Positions 52,580 to 64,000 of a stretch of 64,000 nucleotides of DNA are shown one piece after another. Origin of the DNA: Triplophysa rosa (Eukaryota; Chordata; Actinopteri; Cypriniformes; Nemacheilidae); the NCBI RefSeq assembly GCF_024868665.1, contig NC_079900.1, forward strand, positions 1 through 64,000, in the 5' to 3' direction. A model generated the notes under the pieces. That model was not told the DNA's origin and did not search any database. It was given only the letters and a program-made list of their open reading frames with translations. Within the stretch, counting starts at the first letter, position 1. Each line of letters starts with the position of its first letter. The translations under genes were made by a program, and so were the position numbers.

Positions 52580-53371
52580 CATTGTGCTGCATTATTGCCA
52601 GGCAGGTAAGTCAGCAGAGCCGATCTCCTCCCCGGGGGATTCCCCACGGCAAGGAATCCGCACTGCCAGCCATCGAACCACCCCCTGGGAGGTCGATAAA
52701 GCAGATCGTACCCCTAGCCCCGGTCTCGCTCCCTGGGAGCCTGACTAGAGCCCCCAAACCGTCACGGTGGCTACAGGATACGATCCGTCTCGGCTACGCG
52801 ATCAAACTCGCCAGACGCCCGCTCAAGTTCGGGACATCCTCTCAACCTCAGTCAGAGGCTAGGATGCTCCCGTGCTTCGGGCCAGGGTCACCACCCCTCT
52901 GGCAAGCAATCGTGCTCGTCCCTCTAGCCGAGATGTTCAACGGGTTTTGCCGCCCGTACTTCATCATCCCCCAAAAAGGGGGGGTTTCTAGATCTGCGTA
53001 CCCTGAACAGGCACCTACTCAAGCTGCCGTTCAGGATGCTTACGCAGAAGCGCATCCTGGCGTCTACCAGATGTCAAGATTGGTTCATGGCAATCGACCT
53101 GAAGGACGCTTACTTTCATGTCTCGCTTTCGAGGGCGGGCATATCAGTACAGAGTCCTCCCTTTCGGTCTGTCCCTGTCCCCACGAGTCTTCACGAAGAT
53201 CGTGGAAGCCGCCCTCACTCCCCTCAGGGAGAGAGGTGTGCGGGTACTAAACTATCTCGACGACTGGCTCATCTGGGCACACTCGCGAGATCTGTTGTGT
53301 ACACACAGGGACCTAGTGCTCCGGCACCTAGATCGGTTGGGACTACAAGTCAACCGAGAAAAGAGCAAGCT
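52580..53371 (+). pseudogene. DIRS RT N-terminal half, copy D left arm
   Basis: Frames 52582-53250 and 53118-53486 carry FNGFCRPYFIIPQKGGV, AIDLKDAYFHVSLS and VLNYLDDWLIWAHSRDLL with the YLDD motif, then REKSKL. RT homology stops at the inversion junction near 53371. Confidence 0.78.
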
Positions 53372-53456
53372 GAGTCAGTCACGCTGTCATGGGGACGGAG
53401 TCGAGTTCCATACCGAGAAAGAGGATGCTCTGCACAGGGGAGAGCTTGCTTCGTTC

Positions 53457-54149
53457 TCAGCTGATCTGTGGTCCCCACCGATCTAGGTGCTGGAGCACTA
53501 GGTCCCTGTGCATACACAACAGATCTCGTGAGTGTGCCCAGATTAGCCAGTCGTCGAGATAGTTAGTACCGGCACACCTCTCTCCCCGAGGGGAGTGAAG
53601 GCGGCTCCCCCGATCTTCGTGAAGACTCGTGGAGACAGGGGCAGACCGAAAGGGAGGACTCTGTACTGATATGCCCGCCCTCGAAAGCGAGACATGAAAG
53701 TAAGCGTCCTTCAGGTCGATTGCCATGAACCAATCTTGACATCTGGTAGACGCCAGGATGTGCTTCTGCGTAAGCATCCTGAACGGCAGCTTGAGTAGGT
53801 GCCTGTTCAGGGTACGCAGATCTAGCAACCCCCCCTTTTGGGGACGATGAAGTACGGGCTGCAAAACCCGTTGAACATCCCGGCTAGAGGGACGAGCACG
53901 ATTTGCTTGCCAGAGGGGTGGTGACCCTGGCCCGAAGCACGGGAGCATCCTAACGTCTGACTGAGGTTGGAAGGATGTCCTGAACTTGAGCGGGCGTCTG
54001 GTAAGTTGTATCGCGTAGCCGAGACGGATTGTATCCCATAGCCACCGTGACGGTTTGGGGGCTCTAGTCAGGCTCCCAGGGACCGAGACAGGGGCTAGGG
54101 GTATGATCTGCTTCATCGACCTCCCAGGGGGTGGTTCGATGGCGAGCAT
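53457..54149 (-). pseudogene. DIRS RT N-terminal half, copy D right arm
   Basis: Minus-strand counterpart of 52580-53371, open for 230 codons. It includes AIDLKDAYFHVSLS and NYLDDWLIWAHSRDLL. Further RT sequence continues to about 53372 on the same strand. Confidence 0.78.
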
Positions 54150-54499
54150 TGCGGATCCCTTGCCATGGGGAGGCCCCCGGGGAGGAGATCGGCTCTGCTG
54201 CTTACCTGCCTGGCGATGATGTAGTACAACGCACTGTCGATTGAGAGTGCTGAGGGCTACTGATTATCCTCGACATTGGGTCTCGCCGTGACGCAACGTC
54301 GAGTTGCCGAGCACCGTCGTGTAGAGGGTGAGAGCGGGCTGTGATAAACACCCAGAGAGAGAAGAAACTCTTAAGAGAGTGGGCTGTTGGGACGGGGCAG
54401 GAACCGTCCCAGATCGACCACCCAGCGTGGAATGGCTGGTGTCGAGCCCGATGGTATTCTCGATCTCCCTGGGGTCTTCCCATGAGGGCCACTTCTGCT

Positions 54500-55890
54500 T
54501 TCGCCATGGCTGCGGACGGGGCAATGGTCTCCTCTTCGATGTCCCTTCCGGGGGGCCGCCTGAGTGGGGGGCGCCAGAGCCAGGGGGCGTCAAAGAGGAC
54601 CAGGGCTGCTGGGAAGCAGATGGTGCACGGGACTCGACGGCCGAGGCGGCCGAGTCGCAGCGAGGGAGGATATGCTTGATATCCTCTGTCTGCTTCTTTA
54701 CTGTCGAGAACTGCGGCTCAACAGTATCACCAAACATCCCCCCCTTGCAAAATGGGTGCGTCGAGAAGGCGGACCTTCTCGGTGTTACTCATCTGTGCAA
54801 GATTCGGCCAGAGGTGTCTCTCATGGACCACAAGTGTGGACATCGCCCGACCCAGGGCCCGCGCGGTCGCCCATAGAGCGAGGTCGTGGCGGTGCGGAGT
54901 TCCTGCATAAGCGCTGGGTCGGTCTTACCCTCGTGGAGCTCTCTCAACGCCTTGGCCTGGCAGGAGCCATAGCGTGGAGAGAGGAGGCAGCTTGGCCCGC
55001 AGCAATGTAAGCTCTTGACACCGGAGATGCCGAGACCCTCCATGCTTTGGACGGGAGTCTAGGTCGAGCCCCCCAGGTGGCCGCCACCTGCAGGCACGAG
55101 TGCACCGTGGCGGCATGCTCCACCTGGGGGACATCGACGTATCCTCTAGCTGCCTCACCCTCGAGGGAAGAGAGGGTGACAGAACTTGTTTGACGTGAAC
55201 GTGCCGGAAAGTGGCGTTCCAGGTCTTACTAAGTTCTTCATGCACTTCCGGTAAACACGGCACTGGGGGCGGGCGCGGCTTGGAGCCGCACTCAAACCCA
55301 AGGCACCATGTAACCAGCCGCGAGCGCTGGGAGGCAGTGTGGGCACTGCAACCCACCTCTGACGGCGGTCCGGGAAAGCATGGCTGACATTTTGACGTCC
55401 GCTTCTTCCTGGGCTCGACCCCCCGAGGGAGGGAGCTCCGAGGAATCGACGGAGTCGGATGGCAGTACGTCACCCCCCGATGCTGCAAGGGACATCTCAT
55501 TATTGTCACGTACCATTTCCGAATACGTGGTTGAGGAACAAGACGATGGGACCGTCTCCTGGGGAACGGTCAGACGAGCTAAACGAGGTGCGAACGGTCC
55601 GTGAGCCAGTGGCTGGCGGATTAACGCTCACAGTAATCCTCATATCACCCTCGCTGCTTGCCGTAGCAGGCGGCAGGGCCGTAGTCCTGCCGTCATGGAA
55701 CGGGGAGCAAACGAGGTGGTGGCTGAGTCCCGTGGGAACACAGCCACCTGTGACGCAACGTCTGAATCGTCAACCACCCGCAGTGCGGGCAGGACATATC
55801 CACAACGTCTGCCCCAGCATACTGGAAGCAGACACTGTGTCCGTCCCCCTCCTCGATGAGTGTGTTGCACCCATGAGAACAGCGGGACAT
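54500..55890 (-). pseudogene. DIRS gag-like region, copy D right arm
   Basis: Minus-strand counterpart of the left-arm gag: MSRCSHGCNTLIEEGDGHSV at 55890, zinc-like CPHCG, and acidic stretches, with frame changes near 55300-55500 and 54790. Confidence 0.6.
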
Positions 55891-56261
55891 GCCACGCTGG
55901 AGAAATTTGCTCTTTTAGATAAAAACACTCGAACACTTCTGGCACTGCCGAGACGCCCAGGAGAAGGCGCTGCAGGAAGGGACCGTCCGCTGCACCACGT
56001 CATAAGATTCCAGCAGTAATTTGGCGTAGAGTTTGAAGTCTCGAAGCCGATCAGTGTGAAGGCTCCGAAGAACAAAAGGTGAATGAATGCAGCACGCCGT
56101 CTCCCTTTTATACCCGGATATCCGGAGGCGGAGTCCGGAATGCAAATTTCATTTGCCAATTTCATTGGCCTTTTCTAAACTAGTCAGAAGTTGATAGGTT
56201 CTCAAGAGCGAACCCCATCTTTCGGCTCGACACAACGTCGAGAGACTGACAGAAAGGGAAC

Positions 56262-57340
56262 TTATGTTTACCATTATTTTGGGGGACGCAGTATTAAGCA
56301 GCACATAACATGTTCTATACAATGTATTTCTGGTTGCTAATTAAAAAAAAAAAAATTGTCTATTTGACAAATCTACTTCATTTGCGATTATAAAAAGATA
56401 TGCGCGAACGTCACTACAGCAAGCAGCAGGTGTCCGACTTCACGTCTCCGTTTCTAGCTACACCCTGATTCCACGCGGCTACTCTCGCCAATCCGTTGCA
56501 TCCAGCCGCAGCTGACTCAAAAAACCTCTGTGGTTAATCAAAAATACTAAATCAACTAAATTGGTTCTTTTGATTTTGTCCAAGACGAGTGTAATTTGCT
56601 CTTAACCAAACTGAACAAGACAGATTAAAAACAGAAACAATGATTTTCAATTAGACCAATGTGAAAATCCCCTTTAAATAAATGACACAGTCATTTAAAA
56701 CATTTTCAGTGTAGTGAGCCTTCATAAGTGAAGTCACAGCAATATGGCACCATTAATTCATGATTGAATTAACACATTACAAACATTTAAAAGTTTTAAT
56801 ATTTAAATGTGTTAGAACTTGGCTTCTATCCATGACTTATTTTGGTTACAAATAAATTAAAATCAGTTATTGGATAGGTTCCAAAAAATAAATGTTTTTT
56901 AAAACTGTCTTAGTAACCTTTATTGCCTCCCTTAGGGGCAATTTGTTCTGCAACATGGAGTCATCTTACACCAAATACAAAGACAAATACACAAAATATT
57001 CACATAAATAAACATAAAAACAAGTTTAAAAACTACCTCTTCCTACTTGAGTTGATCATGCTTATAGCACAAGGTACAAATGAACATTTGAATCTGTTGG
57101 TCTTGGCTATATCAACCCTTTACAAAGATCAAGAAGGAAGGGTCTGAATTGTGAAGTGGATGAGAAGTGTTTGAAATAATGTTATTTGCTTTCTTAAGCA
57201 CTTGCCTATTGTAGAAGTCTGACAGCCCCGTCAATTTCACACCCACTACTTTACTACAGTTTGTCACTTTGTGACCTTAGCCAATGCTTGACCTTCAATC
57301 GAACCTTAAATCGATTGAATATGTGCGTTAAAACAAGGTC
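56262..57340. other. AT-rich intergenic sequence
   Basis: No gene recognised. Some phrases (AATGACACAGTCATTTAAAA, ATTTTCAGTGTAG near 56700) resemble MITE ends but no matching partner was found. Confidence 0.45.
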
Positions 57341-57494
57341 AAGGTCATGTTTATTTATATAGCACCTTTAACAACATTAAATGCTGACCAATGTGCTTCA
57401 CAGTAACATACTACAATGATAAAATAAAAATACAGAAAAACAAAAAATTTAAAAAGAAACAACATTAAACCAGGTAAAAAAAGAAACGAGAAAA

Positions 57495-59267
57495 TTAACT
57501 CACTAAGACCAACATATCCAACAACTTTGAAAAGGCCTGAGAAAAAAGATTCGTTTTCAATAATGATTTGAATCCAGATAAGGAAGATGAAAACCTAACA
57601 GATTGAGGTAACGAGTTCCACAGCTTAGGGGCAAAGACAGAAAATGCTCTATCACCTTTAGATTTCAAATGAGACAAAGGGACAGTTAATAGATTTTCAG
57701 AGGAAGATCTAAGAGATCTCCGAGGTGAGTATGGACAAATAAGGTCTGAGATATAAACTGGAGCCAAACCATGCAAGGCTTTAAATACAAAAGTTAAAAC
57801 CTTGTACTCAATTCTAAATTTAACTGGTAGCTAATGCAGATGTACTAAAATAGGGGTGATATGCTCCCGCTTCTTCTTCCCCATTAAGAAACGGGCTGCA
57901 GCATTTGAACCAGTTGTAAACGTGAACGGGAAAACTGGTTGACACCAGCATACAGAGCATTACAATAATCAAGCCTTGTAGAAATGAAGGCATGAATAAC
58001 TGTCTCTAAATCACCAAAAGATAGAAAAGATTTCAGTTTACTTAAACCCCTAAGTTGGAAAAAACTAGCACTCACAACAGAGTTTATTTGCTTGTTGAAT
58101 TTTAACTCCCAATCGAAAACAACACCCAAGTTCTTTACATGAGTACGGATATTTGCTTGCAAGGGTCCTAAACTAGAGGACAGGGTGTTGACCAAATGAG
58201 GGGAGCCAAATAAAATGACTTCAGTCTTGTTCTCGTTTAACTGAAGAAAATTTTCACCCATCCAGCTTTTGATGTCGTTTACGCAAGCAAGCAAGCCGAA
58301 TAAGGACTTTGACCCAGGTTTAATTGACATGTACAATTAGGTATCGTCCGCATAAATGTGATATGGGACCTTGTAAAACTCAAAAATGTAACGAAGAGGG
58401 AGCATATATAAAGCAAACAAAATTGGACCCAAAATGGAGCCCTGCGGTACCCCACCAGTAACAAAACAGGTGATGAATGAGACTGACCTAACTCCACAGA
58501 GAAACTCCTCGCAGTAAAATAGGATTCAAACCACTCTAAGGCTGAATCACAGATACCAATCTCGGTTTTTAACCTGTTAAAGAATGCCGTGATCTACTGT
58601 ATCGAATGCCGCACTTAAGTCCAACAGTACCAAGACTGCACAATTTCCAGAATCCACAAATAATAACAAGTCGTTTACCACTCTTAACAAGGCCGATTCA
58701 GTGCTATGCTTACATCTAAAACCTGACTGAAAGGGATCCAATATATTATTCTCAATTAAATAAGGAGATAACTGATTTAATACAACTTTCTCCAGTACTT
58801 TTGATAAGAATGGCAATTTCGAAATAGGTCTATATTGTTAAAATCAGCTGGATCTAGATTTGCTTTCTTTAGCAGCGGATGAACCACTACATGTTTAAAA
58901 TAAGATGGCACTAACCTTGTCTGTAAGGAACTATTGACAACGGAAATAATATTCGGAGCAATTGCCTCCAACACTTCCTTTAATAGCGAGGTTGACATAA
59001 CGTCAAGAGAGCAAGTGGTTGATCTTAAACTGGACACTATGTTCAACAACTCGGAGTGCGAGATAGGATGAAAATGTGAAAATTTAGCAGACTCGTAGGT
59101 AAATACCAAACCTTCTGAGATGGATTTATAACAATCTGTGATTTAATACAAGCAATTTTGTTTATGAAAAAGATGGAAAACTTCTCACACAGCTCCGGGC
59201 TATGACCAATACCAATCCCAGGAGGAGGATGTAATGGGCAATTCCGTGAAAATGTCAACCTTACCAC
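57495..59267 (-). pseudogene. CR1/L2 reverse transcriptase, broken
   Basis: Consecutive minus-strand pieces at 59267-59043, 59109-58777, 58816-58577, 58497-58279, 58336-57884 and 57776-57495. Motifs: [33 protein letters not shown] and LDYCNALYAG. The Y/F-ADD catalytic motif would lie near 58340, where the frame is broken. C-terminal KLWNSLPQSVR is present. Confidence 0.8.
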
Positions 59268-61374
59268 AAAAAAATTAAGTTTTTACCAGCGGTTTTTACT
59301 ATGGTAACAGCTGTAGCGGTTTTAGCTAACGTTATTATATTGATGAGCAAAGCTCACCATGTGATTCTCCACCAGATCTTTCAAGATCATATCCATGAAA
59401 TGAGTTATTTAAAACATCAATTTCAGTTAAAGGAATTAAATTAGCTCAAAGGAAAATACGTATAATAATCGTGATCAAATATACATATTTTACGGTCTCT
59501 GATTAGTAATATAAAGCATAACAACACTTGTATGCATTCGTCCCGCGAATGCATCAATGATATTATATACTTGACTTTACCAAACAGGATTTAGAGCAAA
59601 GGTAGCGTAAATCGAAACACAGTAAAAGGGACCAAGTTTGTGAGCGTGAATAGAGAAAACCCATCACAAATGAATATATATGGTTGTTTATTAAACTCTA
59701 CTCTACATGATGACAAAAACAATGACGATCGCATAAAACAAACATACATGGAACATAAATGCACTTGGAAGCGCGGAGGTAGAAAGAGTGAGAAGAAAGA
59801 GAGAGATAGAGAGGGCATGGCAACGATTTCTGAACACCAATAAAAATCATCTTTAACAAAGAGGCACAGACTTAACGCAGCTATTCTATAAATAGAAACG
59901 GATACTTGCAAGCTCTGTGCTGGACTGATATCCATATGCGCGTGTAGAGATGGAATTGTTCAAAAGGTTTCAGAAAGGCAGGCCTGCAGAAAGTTGCGGG
60001 CCTCGTGGTCGGCCGGATGGCCTAGCCACGTGGCAGCAGAGTCCATTGTCCATCCTTTCCCCCGGGGGGGGGAGGGCAGTCTCCGAAGAGACGAAGCCGG
60101 AAGATAAGAGAAGCAAGACGAAGAGAGCGGCAAGCGAAGAGAGGGTTTTCAGGGCAGGCTCGATATTTAACTTCACGAGAGGGCAGGCCCACCTGAGTTT
60201 AAATCGACCGATCAGAGTTGAGCAGGGAAGAGGTTCTTTGTCCACTCAACAGCTAATTTGCATCTTTATGACCTCCTGGCAACTTTACAAAATATCATTC
60301 CCAACATTACATAATGAAAAGAAAGTGTTCTATGGTCACACAATATATGTAAACAAGGAGGAATTGTAAAGACAAACATTTATATATCAAATATGCTACG
60401 GTTTGAAGTTCATCAAGACATGATTCATTCGGCGGTACGAATACGAACACAGCCTGAATTAACTTGCCTATTTAACAATTACAGATTATTTAAAAATGGC
60501 AAGAGCAACAACATATAACCTAGATATTTAGATATATTTATAGAAAAGGACAGTTGAATCACACAAGTTCCTATTTGAAAGATACGTTTCTCTGGTTCGC
60601 CTCAGATGAGACAGAGAGACTTCTCCCCCTCTGCTTTGAAACTTAGGAGTCGTAAAATATCCTACAGAGAAACAAAAGGGGGGTTATCACACTTTCAGTG
60701 AGAGCATCAACCCAAGTCCAGACCCCCTGGATTTAGATCTGACTCTGTCCTGGTCTCTGGATATCAAGATCAAAAGACCAAACGAGAGTGGAGGGGGTTT
60801 ATGGCGTTTCTTTAAATGACTCCGATCATTTGGCTCATGCTAAATTCTCTACACAGCACAGATTTTAACATTTGGTGGTTCAAATACCCATGTGAGATCT
60901 CTCTTCAAATTTGTAAAGCATTTGTTTTATTTTTAGTGCATGATTTTTCATAGTCAGGGAAGTGCCATTTTCAGGATTGTCACATCCATAACACTACATA
61001 TTCCTCATAAATGGACACATGAAAATTAAAATAAAGTAACTATTTTATGTTCTATAAAGAGGCATCCCTTCTCCATTAATTGGGTATTATTGCTTCAGGA
61101 TTGTGCATTTTATTTGATAGAAATCCTACAAAGTTTATCGTCTCCCAAAAACCGCGTCCTTTTTTTGTCACATCCATAACGCATGTTTATTTCCCTTTTT
61201 TTAAATATACATTTTTTTCATAGACTGACATTTTTTGATGTTTAGACTCTATCAACAAGGGTTCAGTAAAATATAAACAGATGGTTCAATATAATCGTAA
61301 CAAATTCATTCTCTGAGCATTTTTATGTCACGTCCATAACGCAAAATGTCACGTCGATAACGCTGGAATTGCCC
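59236..61374. mobile_element. 2.1-kb element with GGGCAATTCC inverted ends
   Basis: GGGCAATTCC at 59236-59245 is inverted as GGAATTGCCC at 61365-61374. The element interrupts the LINE coding sequence between endonuclease and RT. Near its right end GTCAC(A/G)TCCATAACG-like motifs occur four times (60979, 61167, 61327, 61348). It has no transposase-like reading frame. The middle (about 59640-60860) includes TTTATTAAAC, a GC-rich part and TATA-like motifs that might belong to a further nested LTR, unresolved. Target duplication is unclear. Confidence 0.6.
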
Positions 61375-61399
61375 ACATACAGAATTTATGGTAGAAAAC

Positions 61400-62777
61400 A
61401 AAAACTTTGGACAATGAGAATTTTGAGAAATCAGATTAGAAAAATATTTAGACCTTTGCAGGGCAACTGTCTCTTGAAATTTAACCAAAAAAATTTGCAA
61501 TAACTGATAAGAGATTTGTAATTTGTCCTTTCCATTTTCTTTCTGCCCTTCTACACTCTTTCCTTAGAACACGAACTTCTCTATTAAACCAAGGCTGTTT
61601 CCTGGATTTTTGCTTCCTGACCTTGAGGGCGGCAATTTCATTTAAAATCCCAGTGCATGATATATTAAAACTATCGACCAAACCATCCACATTAGAAAAC
61701 TGTGCCGTGACACCTGCAGGAAGTTCTGCAAAAACCTTTGAAAACTGTACAGCAGTAGAAGAGTTAATAACTCTGGACAGATATGTAGAAGGCCTGCTCT
61801 CGGGTTTTAAAACAGCAATAGAACATTCAAATATTATTGGCAGGTGATCAGACAGCCCAGCATCACAGACCTCAATGTTTGTTATAGGAAAACCTGATGA
61901 CATAACAAGGTCAAGTGTATGGCCCTGCATATGTGTGGGATCAGAAATAAATTGTGTAAGGCTGAAGGAATCTAAAAGTTGAGTAAACATGTACATTGAA
62001 ATCACCTAAAAGCAGAAAATTATCAGCTCTTGTAGCCAAAATAGATAAAAAATCTGAGAACTCTGTTAAAAAATCCTTATTGGATTTTGGTGCTCTATAA
62101 ATCAAGGTGCAAAGCAAAGGTTCAGATAAATCTACTTCACAAACTAAAGCCTCAAAAGTAGAATAAACATCTATAGGAAAAGGCCTGCATGAAAACCCAT
62201 TCTTAGAAATCACAGCAACCCCCCCACCCCGACTAAAAGTTCTAGGGCAACTGAGATAATTGCAGTTCGTAGGGCAGAGTTCAGACAGAGAAACACAATC
62301 CTCTGGTGCAAGCCAAGTTTCAGTAATGAACAGAAAATCCAAGTTATTTGCTGAGAAAAACTCATTCAACAGAAAAGTTTTGTTTGTAACCGATCTGGCA
62401 TTTATCAAGGCCATTTTAAGTGGCATCACATTATTTTCCTGTAAAGAGGGGTCATGAAAAACAGTCTTAGATAAGGAACGAAGAAAATCCAAGTTTACAC
62501 CACACTGTGATTGTTTCCGACGCGAGGCATGCCGCTTTGTTGGCCATAAAACAGGTATCGGTCCAGGACTGCCAGTAGGAGCTGGACAACTTGACCGTGA
62601 ACCCCGGTGAACATATCTCGAACGATGATGAATTCCCAACTCAGCGCACCGCAAATAAGTGCTTGACGTCAGGCGAAGCCCTTGTCGACAGTTCAAACGC
62701 TTGAGTTCTGAAGCAGAATAGTTGACTAGCACACTGCTACCAGCCAGTGGTGAAGACATTAAAGGGGTAACGTACAC
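61400..62777 (-). pseudogene. CR1/L2 endonuclease and upstream part
   Basis: The minus-strand frame 62777-61941 includes ALINARSVTNKTFLLNEFF, ITETWLAPEDCVSLSELCP (catalytic Glu), GGGVAVISKNGFSCRPF and LLLGDFNVHV (Asp/Asn). The second frame 62005-61481 carries SDPTHMQGHTLDLVMSSGF and GLSDHLPIIFECSI (terminal SDH motif). A frameshift near 61941-62005 separates them. Confidence 0.82.
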
Positions 62778-63276
62778 TATTCCAAGTGACGAACACCCCC
62801 AACACAGTCAATAAAGTCCAGCCACCAAACAGCGACACAGTCATAATACAATTGCCTCGCAGGGAACACCCACCAAGTTCCGAATCTGATACAAATCCCT
62901 TGATGGTTTATAATGCTAATCCATATGTCCAAGCGTAGTCCTTAAAGATGTTTTATGGTGAAAGACGTGGGAACTCTCACCACATCTGCAACTCCACGGT
63001 GAGATAGGCTGCGGCGATTCATCCGCTCAAGCAGGAGCCGAGCACGAAAACAAATCCGACGAAAATCGACAGCACACGTCCAATCCTTCACTCCTCAAAC
63101 ACGCCGAGTTTTCCTCAGAGGCAACTTCAATAAAGTGCAATCCATCGGCCACTCAACAAAAATATAATAAAATTGGATAAGTGAGACTTAACTTGTTTAA
63201 AACCAGTTTAGACATATAGAATTATATAAATATATAAAAATAAATAAAAACCGGAGAGCAGCGGCAGACATACACG

Positions 63277-64000
63277 CACTGGGTGAAGAATATGCATTCC
63301 ATACATCAATAAGCACCTTCCTGGGCAGAGCAGCCCTGCCCCCTTAGGCCGGGTAACAGCTGAGTTATCTACCACATAGCTCTAACCGGACCTAGTGCTC
63401 CAGACGTGGTAACCCCCCCACTGGGTGGTTCCGTGTGATGTATCCACACAAGTGGTTCCCACATCGGCAACCCATGACCTCCCTAGGTGGACTTCCATCT
63501 TGCGGGTAACTCCTTCAGTCCGCACATTTTTTCCCATGAGTTCTCCCCTGATGGCGAGACCATGTTGGTATCTCCACTAAACTCCTCCCTACGGTAGGAA
63601 GTGGTCTCTGTAGCGCATTTTCTCAGTGAGGAAATAACGCTTACCCAGTGGCCCTTACGGTGCCGGGCGGCTTCTCGCTGTTAGAGAAACAAGGCCTCTG
63701 CCTGTGACGGCCGTTGGTAGGGGGCTTCCCACCTTTTCGGTAAAAGCTCTGGGACCCCCTACCTCTGCACTTGATGGTGACAAATTTCGCGATGGCTCTC
63801 ACGTCTGAAACGCCTAGGCCAGTCAGCATCGCCTCACTAGAGATTGTGACGCGGCACAGCGCCGTGGCGTTTTCCAGAGGAACCCCATCTGTTGGTTCGA
63901 CACAACGTCGAGAGACAGACAGAAAGGGAACGTCTTGGTTACGTATGTAACCTCAGTTCCCTGATGGAGGGAACGAGATGTTATGTCCTTCATGCCACAA
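63277..64000 (+). mobile_element. DIRS copy E, 3' end (runs off window)
   Basis: CTGGGTGAAGAATATGCATT onward matches the 3' non-coding end of copies A-C. The inverted right ITR ends GACAGACAGAAAGGGA near 63929. TTGGTTACGTATGTAACCTC then begins the distal inverted unit, which is cut by the window end. The 5' part is absent; the LINE at 57345-63275 abuts it. Confidence 0.8.

Larger units (their letters stand above)
50542..56260. mobile_element. DIRS copy D: 5.7-kb inverted (palindromic) structure
   Basis: The left arm (50542 to about 53371) and right arm (about 53452 to 56260) are reverse complements of each other, each carrying the DIRS left ITR, promoter, gag-like region and the first half of RT. 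A spacer of about 80 bases holds further RT sequence in right-arm orientation. TATAAAAG promoters face inward at 50690-50697 (plus) and 56105-56112 (minus). Small differences between the arms show it is not an assembly echo of one sequence. The recombinase half of DIRS is absent. Confidence 0.88.
57345..63275 (-). mobile_element. CR1/L2-type LINE, interrupted and degenerate
   Basis: Minus-strand LINE whose 3' end reads ...TGCTATATAAATAAAC (about 57345-57365). RT lies at 57495-59267, endonuclease at 61400-62777, and 5' sequence extends to about 63275. A 2.1-kb DNA element (59236-61374) separates endonuclease from RT. At its 5' side it abuts DIRS copy E. Frames change repeatedly, so it is inactive. 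It differs from the L2-type LINE in DIRS copy B, whose 3' tail is distinct. Confidence 0.8.

Noticed and set aside
59591..60369. Reading frames of 114 and 139 codons inside the GGGCAATTCC element
   Set aside because: No recognisable domain and no homology between them; composition-driven.

Overview
This window looks like teleost, most likely cyprinid, genomic DNA. The evidence is a GIMAP gene with fish-style organisation and a very dense load of fish-type transposons: DIRS, EnSpm/CACTA with CACTG termini, RTE and L2/CR1 LINEs, Tc1-like elements, foldback MITEs and a tRNA-derived SINE. Species cannot be fixed from sequence alone.

The main host gene is on the plus strand from about 8.58 to 48.43 kb. 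Four exons (8582-8621, 28258-28965, 39052-39711 or from 39046, and 46471-48431) all join in phase 1. Together they encode a predicted GIMAP8-like protein of about 1122-1124 residues with three AIG1 GTPase-type domains, one per large exon. The first two domains have decayed nucleotide-binding motifs. Only the third has a canonical P-loop; it is followed by a very long charged coiled coil ending in a CaaX-like tail, CVFL. Each of the three introns carries a plus-strand DIRS copy.

Region by region: 0.3-0.9 kb is a solo LTR with a 5-bp target duplication. 1.8-2.6 kb is a CACTG-ended MITE whose empty site is preserved, inverted, 1 kb away inside an RTE LINE (3.36-6.69 kb, minus). 7.0-8.6 kb holds degenerate repeats and the probable 5' region of the GIMAP gene, with an ISRE-like core.

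Intron 1 holds DIRS copy A (9.91-15.02 and 27.32-27.64 kb). It is split by a Gypsy retrotransposon (15.02-27.32 kb, minus), which is itself split by a 7.68-kb EnSpm/CACTA element (16.975-24.654 kb). The EnSpm element encodes a zinc-finger transposase broken by one stop, and a spliced 502-residue PB1-like/SAMD3-like accessory protein that is intact in prediction.

Intron 2 holds a Tc1-like element and DIRS copy B, interrupted by an L2-type LINE with a long intact RT reading frame, a tiny LINE 3' fragment and a solo LTR. Intron 3 holds DIRS copy C inside what may be an old hAT-like element.

Downstream of the gene are a THAP-domain first exon (plus), a convergent short first exon beginning MASILPYQFEPES (minus), and a four-unit 27-bp CCAAT-box array. 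These are followed by a 5.7-kb near-palindromic DIRS structure (copy D) with two inward-facing promoters, a CR1/L2-type LINE split by a 2.1-kb element with GGGCAATTCC ends, and the 3' part of a fifth DIRS copy (E) running off the window.

All exon joins are inferred from splice signals, phase and family architecture; no transcript data were available.
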